Shown here: positions 56,350 to 64,000 of the stretch, piece by piece
Numbering within the stretch: the first letter of the stretch is position 1
Layout of the letters: the number at the start of each line of letters is the position of its first letter
DNA from: Cervus elaphus
Taxonomy: Eukaryota > Chordata > Mammalia > Artiodactyla > Cervidae
Length of the DNA: 64,000 bases
Assembly: GCF_910594005.1 (NCBI RefSeq)
Contig: NC_057815.1
Span: 68,090,052-68,154,051 of the forward strand
Direction of reading: 5' to 3'
The notes under the pieces: generated by a model
The model's input: only the letters and a program-made list of their open reading frames with translations
Database searches by the model: none
Told to the model about the DNA's origin: nothing
Translations under genes and position numbers: made by a program

Positions 56350-56515
56350 CTTTCCCACACTGAACTTGCACGGCAGCCCTGCGAGTGAGGACTATCAGTC
56401 CTTCTTTATAGAGGAGGCAGCTGACGCTCAGGGAGGTGCAGGGACTTGCCTGAAGTCACTCGACCATGGAATGACAAAGCTGAGATCGGACTCAGGTCTG
56501 TCTGGCTCCAAGGCC
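56350..56515 (-). repeat. MIR SINE
   Basis: 'ctttatagaggaggcagctg', 'gacttgcctgaagtcactcg' and 'gaatgacaaagctgagatcg', antisense. Confidence 0.68.
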
Positions 56516-56616
56516 TCCAACTCCAGTCTTCGGTCCAGAAAACTCTGGGAATTTCTTATATGCTCTTCTGCTCTCCAACCCCACCCTCTAGTGAGATGGC
56601 CATACTTTATGGAGCT

Positions 56617-56667
56617 GCTGCCATGATTCCCCACCTCCCAATTGCTGCCATGATTCCCCACCTCCCA
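56617..56667 (+). repeat. Two-copy 24-bp direct repeat
   Basis: The 24-bp sequence beginning gctgccatgattcccc occurs exactly at 56617-56640 and 56644-56667, a 27-bp period. A recent small duplication. Confidence 0.9.
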
Positions 56668-57442
56668 AGGGCTGGCCACTGTGATTCCCAGTGGATGGGG
56701 TCCCTCCTTGCTCTGGATCTGTGGAGCTCAGAGAAGAGATAGGGGTTCAGTGAGAGAGGAGGAGAGCTTGAGGGAGACAGGGGTTCAGTGAAGGAGGACA
56801 GTGGGAGAAATGGCCTTATATGGGGCTCATGAAGGGTGAAAAAAGTTCTGTAACTGAGACAAGAGTTTGATGAGGGAGGAGGCTCAGAGTGAGTGCTGAG
56901 AGGAGACTGGAAAATCAGGACTGAGTGACCCCAGGGCTGGGAGGGGCCGTCCACATTCCCTCCACCCCCCATCTCTCCACCACTAGTAGGAGAAAATATC
57001 CAAGGGAAATGCCACACCAAGAGGCTGGGAAGGAACAGGCTGAGGGGAGGCTCGTCAGCAGCCTCCTCCCATCAGCGGGGCTGGATCTAAACAAACCCAG
57101 CCTCCACAACTCTGGTCCTGGGCTGCCCCAGCCAGAAATCAGAGGAATTCAGAGAAAGAGACAGAGAGTAGGAACAAGTGACTAAGGGAGATTGACCCTT
57201 GGGGGGCAGGGTCAAGTCTGAGCAGGACTTCCTTACCCACCTGGAAGAGGGGGCTGCTGTCCAGCGTGGCCCAAGAAGCATCGGTCAACCCAGTGGCTGG
57301 AATCTGCACAGTGGTGCATCCCCACTGCGGCTCCCCAGCTGCTGTCTCCCGGAGCTCCCATAAGCTCTCACTGCCTCTCCTGCTAAAATCCAGGCCTGCG
57401 ATTGGAATAGGGGCTGAAACTCACCGCCCCGCTCCAGAAGTC
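56668..57442. other. Putative 5' region of SLCO2B1
   Basis: GC-moderate, purine-rich DNA before the putative first coding exon. No TATA box and no dense CpG island are seen. The reading frame of the exon stays open upstream to an earlier in-frame ATG at 57266. Transcription start and any 5'-UTR exon cannot be placed. Confidence 0.35.
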
Positions 57443-57458
57443 ATGGCACCCAGGATAG
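57443..57458 (+). CDS. SLCO2B1: SLCO2B1 first coding exon (partial gene)
   Basis: ATG followed by codons for A-P-R-I and the first base of a G codon, then GTAAGT, a strong 5' splice donor at 57459. Human SLCO2B1 begins MGPRIG and, as I recall it, its first coding exon ends at this place. The product, OATP2B1, is a 12-transmembrane organic anion uptake transporter of plasma membranes in liver, gut and other tissues. Supporting context: human OR2AT4 and SLCO2B1 are neighbours with the receptor on the opposite strand, as here. Sixteen coding bases are weak evidence alone, so the call depends on synteny. The remaining exons are not in the window or were not recognised. In human, this exon belongs to the full-length isoform, while alternative first exons give a protein starting 22 residues later. 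Confidence 0.6.
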
Positions 57459-57579
57459 GTAAGTCTGGACAAAGTAAGAAAGCGGCATTGCTAGGGAGTC
57501 TGGGGGCCATGTTCCCAGGGTGAAGGGTGAGGCTGTAGAGCTAACATATGTGAGCTGGGGCCGGGGAAGTAGGGGCTCC

Positions 57580-57650
57580 CAGTTCCCTACATCTGCCAGG
57601 CATATGGGCAGACCTAGTGAGTGTGTGTTGAATGAATGAATGAAGGACCA
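57580..57650 (+). repeat. L2 3'-end remnant
   Basis: 'ctgccaggcatatgggcaga' then 'gtgttgaatgaatgaatgaa', the L2 terminus. Confidence 0.6.
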
Positions 57651-59049
57651 GAGAGGTAAGAAGGGTTGCTGTTTACTCAGCTGGAGACAGGGCAGCCAGC
57701 TTAACCTCCCTGCTGAGGCAGAGAGACCGAAAGGGCAGTGGAAGGGCAGGCCCCCTGTTACTCCCCATGCCCTATCCCCTCTCTGAAGCAGGCAAAGATA
57801 GACAAAACAGACAAAAATAGAGACAGAAGTATATAGTCAGAGATCCAGCAAGTCCAGAGACACTCAGAGTCAGACAAAGACAGAGACAGAGGCCTGAGAT
57901 GGCAGGAGAAGACAAAGATCAACAGGTGTCAGCTGCAGCGTGCGGAAGACAGGGGCTCCGGAAGAGACCGGAGAAGTAAAGAGAAGCGGAGACAGAGAGA
58001 GGGAAAACTGCCAACAGAGATCGGGAGAGAGCAGACTGTGGAAAGCTGAGAAGAGAAGCGGAGTCAGAGAGAGACCTGCAGAGACCTTGGGCATTGGGTT
58101 GGGGAGCAGGCGGGCAGGAAGGTGTCTCGAAACCTCGAGAAGAGATGCTTAGACCTGAGGGTGATGGAAGCACCGTTTGGAGAGGGCAGAGGTTCTGGGA
58201 ACAGGAATGCCCAGTTTCTGGGACAGGAAGAGGGAGGTGGAAGAAACAAAGGCTCTTCAGACAGGGTGGCCCTCGGGCTGGACACCCTGTGGTGATCACC
58301 TCTGGCCTCCTTGCAGCTGTCTGTGTGCCTCACACCCACTCAGATGAGGCCTGACTTGCGTCCAGAGGGAGGAGACGTGAGGGCTTCCTGGGTCGAGCGG
58401 GCAGACGTGGCTGTGTTGCAGCCCCGATTTGGGGCCCATGGTGTGGAAGGAAGGATGGGGGTGGATGCTTCCTCTGAGGGCCTCACAGGAGAGATGACAA
58501 TGAAGTCAGATCCAGGTGAGTTGGTTTGGAGATGGGCCACCAACAAACTAAATTCTCAGTCAGCCTTGGCAAGCTGTGGGATCCTGGTGATCCTATGGGA
58601 ATGGGAAGAAACTAGAGACTTTGGCTGTACTGCACCTGTCCCTCAATTGTTATTCTGATACCAGCAGGGCTTGTTTCTGGAATGTTCTCTAGCTGGTCCT
58701 CCACTTCCCACACATACAGTGGGAGGCAGGCTGACCCCAGCAGCTGCCCACTGAGCCACCAGAAGCTACCTCTGGCCTCCCTTCCTGAGCCCTAATCTGA
58801 GCTGAGACCAGGCTTCCCCCATGCCCTCTTTCTGGTCTGAGGGTTGTGGGCAGGACAAAGAGCCTGGGAAAAGACCCACACCCAGCTCCCCCGAGGGAGA
58901 GGGGCCAGCAGTCCCAGCCAGGGGCAGACAGCAGAGAGAGGAACCAGGGTCAGAAATGGCCCTTAGTGAACCCTCACCACCAACTCACCATGTGCTTTTA
59001 GGTAACAGGCAGAGCGTCCTGGTCTGTGGGGGAGGTGCTTGAGAAAAAT

Positions 59050-59315
59050 GATCTCCCCAGGCCATTCCTATTTTTGTGATTCAGAGAAACCACTTTCCCT
59101 TCTCTGCACCTTTGCTCAGCTTTGCCTCTACCCAAAGGAAGGCACCTGCCCACATCCCATTATGGTAAAATCTGCATTGTTTCCTAACACTTCCAAATGC
59201 CACCTCTTCCAGGAAGCCTCCCCGACTGATCCTTCCGGTTGGAAGTAACCTCTCTCCCATATGCTGTTTGACCCTCCCTTTGCAGGGAGGTTCCTTGCAG
59301 TGTTGTTTCTGTTGT
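59050..59315 (+). repeat. L2 remnant
   Basis: 'cactttcccttctctgcacc', 'aaatgccacctcttccagg' and 'aagcctccccgactgatcc' are typical L2 3'-region text. Confidence 0.6.
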
Positions 59316-59429
59316 TCTCCCCAGTCCTAGGTTCAAATGTGGGCCAACCCAGGGTAGGAGGTAGGGCAAGGGCCAGGTTCACACTGCAGCTCTGCCTCAC
59401 TGGCCTGATGAGAATGCATTCTCACCCTT

Positions 59430-59560
59430 GTTTTAATATGTGAGGAAACACATGCTCACAGAGGGTAAGTGACACATCCAAGGTCACCAGTTTCCGGGAG
59501 AGGCTTGCTGCAAGCAAGCAGCAGAGTGGGGGGCCAGAACCAGATCAGCCGGATGCCAAA
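59430..59560 (-). repeat. MIR remnant
   Basis: 'tgtgaggaaacacatgctca', 'cagagggtaagtgacacatc' and 'caaggtcaccag', antisense. Confidence 0.6.
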
Positions 59561-60254
59561 TCCCTTTCCCTTCTGTCTCCTCGCCTTCGGGGCTTCCTCT
59601 TCCCTCCACACACCCCACACTGGCGAGTCTCCACCCACCTTGGGCACTTCTCCACTGGCTCCAGACAAAGCAAGCTGTTGTCTGGGAGCTAGTGACTGCA
59701 GAGGGGGCAGGAGAGTTATTCCTCCCAGGCTGGGCCGTGCCCTCTGGGCCAGATCTCGGGCAGCTGGAAAACACATGGCAAGCTTGCTTAGACTCCACAA
59801 TTGGGTGCCAGGTATCTACTCCCCAGTCTGTGTCTGTTTCTCTCTGGGATTCACTTTCTCCATCTGTGCAGTCGATGGTAGGGGTTGGCTGAGGTGGTCA
59901 CTTGGTCCCTTCCACTGCTGAGAAGCTCAGCTTTCTGTCTCTGGAGGGAAGAGGCCTCTTGTATGGGGCAGGGGCTTGGCTATCTCCAGGGTGCAAGTCT
60001 GGACCCATCCACACCCTGGGGGTAGAGAAGAGATAAACTTGGCTCCTGCTAACCCTCCTGGGCTGCAGTCCAGAGCCCTAAGTGCTAATGTTTGGAGTAA
60101 TGGAGAACAAGGCCCACCTCTCCAGCCTGGAGTTCCATGGGAATGGGGTCTGACTTGATCCATTCCTGAGGCCCCAGAACCCCGCACAGGCTGGGCAGAG
60201 GTCAGGTATTGGGGAAGGTGCAGCCCGCAAGTTGTTTTTTTTCTTCCTCATTCT

Positions 60255-60275
60255 CCCACCCCCACCCCCACCCCC
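60255..60275 (-). repeat. C-rich tract with G-quadruplex potential on the minus strand
   Basis: Runs of 3, 5, 5 and 5 cytosines separated by single adenines. On the minus strand this gives four G-runs with one-base loops, a canonical quadruplex pattern. Confidence 0.75.
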
Positions 60276-61214
60276 ATGACATTCCTTCCCTCCTCCAACC
60301 TGCTTTGAAAGCCTACTCTTGTTGAGGACTGGAGATTCATGATAAGGAGTGAGATGGGGCTACAGTGAGGCGCTTGGGAGTAAACGTGAGCACAGACAGA
60401 GATGAGCCAGGACTCGTGGTTGGTGGACAGGGTGTGGCCTGGGCCAATGACCATGTGTCTCTGAGCCTCCGGCCCTGTGTTTTAGGTCTAAGAAGGCCGG
60501 CCTGGATTCCCTGCAGGCTCAGGGCTCACCCTCCCTTCTCTGTGCCTTCATCTCTATTTTTAGGGTCATTTTGGGTCTAGATGGGGTAGTCGGGGTCAGA
60601 ATCGGGAATAGAAAGTCCCAGCCCAGGGTCTGTGACCCAGCTTGGAAACCACCAGAAAAAAGCAACAGCTGGAGGCCTGCAGCATGTTATTGTCTTCCCA
60701 ACAGACCACCCAAGGGTCCTGCTAGGAGGAATTTCCCAAAGATGAAAGCCAAGTCCAAAGCCTGAGACCTGACCCCACTTACTGTCTTTGATTCTAACCT
60801 CCCCCCGCCCCCACCGCATAGAAGCCCCGTGGGGCCACATGGGGAACTGAAGCCCTTTGGAGCCCCGCGCTGCAGCCCCTGCTTCCCCAGACCCCCACAC
60901 TCCAGCCTTCTCTTCTCCCTCATTCAGTTTAGCTCAATTCAACAATCATGTTTTTAAGCTGAGCCCTTGCAAGATGAGAAGTGGTTTTCTGAGAAGGCAG
61001 GACACCTTGGGAAGCCAGGCTGAGGGTATAACATGTGCGAAGGCAGAGAGGTGGAAAAGAACAGAATGAATTTGGGGAATGGCAGGCATCTACTGGAGTT
61101 ACAGAAGAATGTTCACTAGGGTGGCCTTGATCTCCAGGACGCTGAGGCGTCTGGACTCACATGCTGCTGATGGGGTGGAAGGGTGGTTAACCATTGTTGA
61201 GGACCACAGTGTAC

Positions 61215-61370
61215 CAGGCAGAATGGTCTCCTTTAATCCTACCAAAAATGCTGTGTGCCCAGAGAGGGTAGCTGAGGCTTAGAGAGGCTAAATAAACTGC
61301 CCAAGTTCATGGGTACAATGTAGCAAACAAATATTTGAACTCAAAGTCTTCTGACCCAGAGGGTTTCAAC
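61215..61370 (-). repeat. MIR SINE
   Basis: 'gctgaggcttagagaggcta', 'aactgcccaagttcatggg' and 'tttgaactcaaagtcttctg', antisense. Confidence 0.68.
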
Positions 61371-62559
61371 AGGGACCTGCTATAGTCCATCAGGACCCAG
61401 GAAAGGAGAGCCTCTGCCTGGGGATAGTCCACTGGCTTATCAGGTAGATAGGAGGGGGACATAAATGATGCAGGGGGGTGACATCCTAGATGGGCCTGTC
61501 ATCCCAGAGAAAGGGCTGAGGGAACTGAACCAGGGGAGGGAGGGGAGGTGGAGGGAGAGGGAGCTGGCATGGGCTGCAGGAGCTAGGCGGGGGAGCCAGC
61601 AGGCCCAGGGAAATCTAGGAGGTAGGAAGGGCTGGAGGTGGGGCTGACCTTGAGGCTAGCCTCCTCCTATCCCAACACATTCGGAGGGAGGTACCTGCCA
61701 TCATTGTGACAGATGGATTGCCCAGTGTCTGCTGCTGTGAATATTTGCCTCCCAAGGCTCAGGCTGTGGGTGTGTGAGTGTTGGAGGTTGGTAGGTGTTC
61801 CAGAAACATCCGGACTCCTTTGTGACACTGCTCTATCACCTCAACCTTGGCATCTGAACATGGTTCCAGCATCGGTTCCTCCTTTTGCTCTGTCTTCCTC
61901 AGTCTGGTCATGTATGCATTGGGTCTTCTCACTTTCCAAGCCAAGTTTGCCCATGTGTGGCTTTTCTTTCCTTCTCTCCACACATGCCTTCCAGATGGAG
62001 AGCCAGAGGACTGGCTTTGGCCCATGTCCTCTCATGGGCTCTCCTGGAGCCCATGGGCCCCTAGGCCTCTTCCTCTGGGAGCGCCCCTACCAGCCCAGAC
62101 TCATATATTTAAGGCTGAGCTCACCATTACCCTACAATCCCACCTTCCATGGCAGTACACCCAGACCAAAAGCTGTACCTCTCCCCACTCCCCACTCCCC
62201 TGCCCCCAGGGCTCCTCGGCTTCCTGCACTCCCCACCCGCCTGCTTTTCCAGCAAATCCTGTCCATCCCACCTCCCTGCTGTGGTTCATCAGCTCATTGC
62301 TCAGCATCCCTACAGCCCCTACCTGGCCCAGGCCCCACGACCATCTGCTCCCCTGCTCCTTACTCCTGCCTTCTCCCTGGTCCCGGCCCACAGCCTGACC
62401 TCTCCACTCTCCCCCAAATGGCACGGAGGTCTTCATAGGAGGCCAGATTAGACCTCATCCCTGAGCCCAGGATGAAGCCCAGCCCTCCAGCCTGGCATTC
62501 AAGGGCAGTCATAGACTGACCACTCCAGCCTCACCTCCCCACCTTGACCCCAGAGTTCC

Positions 62560-62735
62560 TGTCTTCCTGGACTATTTGTTTCCTGAGCATTCTTTGCAGT
62601 TTCATACTTCTGCCCTTTACTCTGATGTTTCTTCCCTGAGGAAGCCTTCCAGAACGTTCCAAAGTAGGTTGGAGCCTCTTCACTATGTTTCTAAAGTCTT
62701 GGAACTCCTTATGTCACATAGTGAGCACGTGCTGT
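62560..62735 (+). repeat. L2 remnant
   Basis: 'gtttcttccctgaggaagcc' and 'cttccagaacgttccaaag', then 'atgtcacatagtgagcacgt', L2 3'-region text. Confidence 0.5.
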
Positions 62736-62755
62736 GATTCTGTGTTAGAATTGCC

Positions 62756-62780
62756 CTGTCACCACACATACACACACACA
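62756..62780 (+). repeat. Short CA-rich tract
   Basis: 'cacacatacacacacacaga', a short imperfect dinucleotide run. Confidence 0.7.
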
Positions 62781-62884
62781 GACCCTCATAGCTCCCTGAC
62801 AGCAGGGACCTAGGCTGCTTGCTTCCAAAACCGTGGCCACCTGTTTTGTGGAGCTGTCAGCACGTGTGGAACCTTTGTTCTTAC

Positions 62885-62980
62885 TCCTAGAAGCAGCAGA
62901 GACCAGCTGTGTCACCCACCGTGGTGACCCTGGGCAAGTCATGGCCTTTTCTGGTCTTGTTGCCTCATCCTTCAAAGGGT
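62885..62980 (+). repeat. MIR remnant
   Basis: 'gaccagctgtgtcacccacc', 'gtgaccctgggcaagtcatg' and 'ttgcctcatccttcaaagg', plus orientation. Confidence 0.65.
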
Positions 62981-63552
62981 TCACCCAGCCCTGGCTTCCT
63001 GTCCAGCAGCACTCCGCGGGCCCAGGGGTGCTGTGGGTCACAGACAGGGAAGCCCACGGGCAAGTGTAAAAGGTTCTGGAGCAAGCCAATTGAGCTCAAA
63101 GAGGCTCTCACAGGGCAAATTGCCACATGAAAGGCCAGCATCTTAGACCAGCTGTTTTCATATGGGAAAATAGGCCCAATGTGGCCAGATCTGCTAATCT
63201 TTCAAGAAAAAACAAAAACTGGGAGTTTTGTGTGAAATTTCCTGACTTTTAAATGCTGGCAACTAACTTAAAAACACTCAGTGAGCCAGCATTGTTGCAT
63301 TGTTCAAGCCAAATAAAAACGGCTAGGAGTCAGATGCGCCTCCAGGCAGGACTGCCATCCACCGCACAACTGCAGAGGGCACCGTTCACCTCACAGCACA
63401 CAGCTCACACAGCTGCACAGAGGGCCTTTGTCCAGGCCCTCCGTGTTGTAACCATTGTCCTGTACTATCTCTCTGCCAGTTCCTCTGACAGCCCAGGCAA
63501 AGTGTGTGTGGTGGTAGGTTTCCGGGAGAGGCTTCTCTGTTTTTGGAGTTTA

Positions 63553-63707
63553 CGATGTTTATTTTCTTGGCTGTGCCGGATCTTAGTTGCGGCACATGGG
63601 AAATCTTTGATCTTCATTGTAGCATGCGAGATCTTTAGTTGCAGCATACAAACCCTTAGTGGGGGGCATGCAGAATTTAGCTTCCTGACCAGGGATCATT
63701 ATCAGGA
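63553..63707 (-). repeat. CHR-type SINE
   Basis: 'tttattttcttggctgtgcc', 'ggatcttagttgcggcacat' and 'cttcctgaccagggatcatt', minus orientation, internally rearranged, with an A-run beside it at 63709-63721. Confidence 0.75.
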
Positions 63708-64000
63708 AGAAAAAAAAAAAAGGTCATGGAATGCAGCAGGTGATTACGGAGCACAGAGGGAAGACAAGAAGACAGCAGAGGGAGGCTTCCTGAGGGGTCT
63801 GTGTCTCTTCAGGGACCAGGAGGAGGTGAGAGAGTAATACCAAGGATGGGTGCCCCCCTGGAGGACAGTAAGTTCTGAGGCCTGGTGACCAGGCCTGGAG
63901 ATAGCTCCCAGGTAAGTTTGGGGCAAACGCGGGCAAAACTGACACTGTGTGTCATCCTGGAGTTAACAAAGGATGTTTCCTCTGTGATCCTCATGCAGGC
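63708..64000. other. Unassigned DNA at window end
   Basis: No exon or repeat is recognised. Confidence 0.4.

Larger units (their letters stand above)
57459..64000 (+). other. SLCO2B1: Putative SLCO2B1 intron 1 (start)
   Basis: After the donor no further exon of the transporter is recognisable to the window end. The stretch is GC-rich with few young repeats, which fits the interior of a gene. Contents that can be named (L2, MIR, CHR SINE, C-rich run) are listed separately. Large overlapping frames at 61713-62438 are cytosine-rich and match nothing known. Confidence 0.45.

Noticed and set aside
58905..59010. Segment beginning with codons for G-P-A that could be SLCO2B1 exon 2
   Set aside because: The acceptor side lacks a good polypyrimidine tract and the following residues do not resemble the human N-terminal sequence or the conserved first membrane segment.
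61713..62438. Long open frames of 241 and 183 codons
   Set aside because: Cytosine-rich, proline/serine-rich composition in two overlapping frames and the opposite strand, with no domain. Typical of GC-rich non-coding DNA.
463..63707. tRNA genes
   Set aside because: tRNA-like sequence in the window is the head of Bov-tA and CHR SINEs; arms and anticodon loop are not preserved as a functional tRNA.
1..64000. CRISPR arrays, bacterial operons, phage or plasmid modules
   Set aside because: The repeat and gene content is mammalian throughout; no regularly spaced palindromic repeats or Shine-Dalgarno-linked gene strings were seen.

Overview
The window is vertebrate genomic DNA from a ruminant, most likely a bovid of the cattle type. 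The signature is the repeat content: BovB RTE-type LINEs, Bov-tA tRNA-derived SINEs (single and dimeric), a cetartiodactyl CHR-type SINE family and ruminant L1, with older MIR and L2 remnants beneath them. There are no bacterial-style operons, CRISPR arrays, rRNA genes or functional tRNA genes.

The gene content is a tandem olfactory receptor cluster, all on the minus strand, closely related to human OR2AT4 (a class II, family 2 receptor known as a receptor for synthetic sandalwood odorants). Three copies have intact single-exon reading frames: 3273-4238 (321 aa), 13844-14815 (323 aa) and 33534-34499 (321 aa). A fourth, 43433-44401, is broken by a nonsense codon and a lost start codon. The copies share their coding regions and also several kilobases of 5' flank, so the unit that duplicated was a receptor gene plus upstream DNA. 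L1, BovB, SINE and LTR insertions later made the spacers unequal.

Layout: 1-3.3 kb, 3' flank of copy 1 with an old L1. 3.3-8 kb, copy 1 and its upstream unit. 8-13.5 kb, L1 remnants pierced by SINEs. 13.8-19.5 kb, copy 2 and its unit. 19.6-33.5 kb, a repeat-dense expansion holding L1 and BovB nests and a young 2.9-kb L1 with a perfect 13-bp target-site duplication. 33.5-39 kb, copy 3 and its unit, which carries an LTR-like insertion. 39-43.4 kb, a 2.1-kb BovB inside a MIR. 43.4-48.4 kb, copy 4 (pseudogene) and its unit, including a small twin-primed L1. 49.8-52.2 kb, a 65-bp minisatellite and two opposed BovB pieces. From 52.2 kb the DNA becomes GC-richer and poor in young repeats.

At 57443-57458 on the plus strand, ATG plus codons for MAPRI and one further G, followed by a strong splice donor (GTAAGT), match the first coding exon of SLCO2B1 (organic anion transporter OATP2B1, human start MGPRIG). 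In human, OR2AT4 lies next to SLCO2B1 in opposite orientation, exactly as here, so the rest of the window is read as intron 1 of SLCO2B1. The exon match is short and rests heavily on this synteny. I found no undescribed molecular system. The most interesting signals are the receptor expansion with mosaic divergence, the pseudogene lesions, the shared non-coding unit, a twin-primed L1 with a possible 3' transduction, and two diverged minisatellites.
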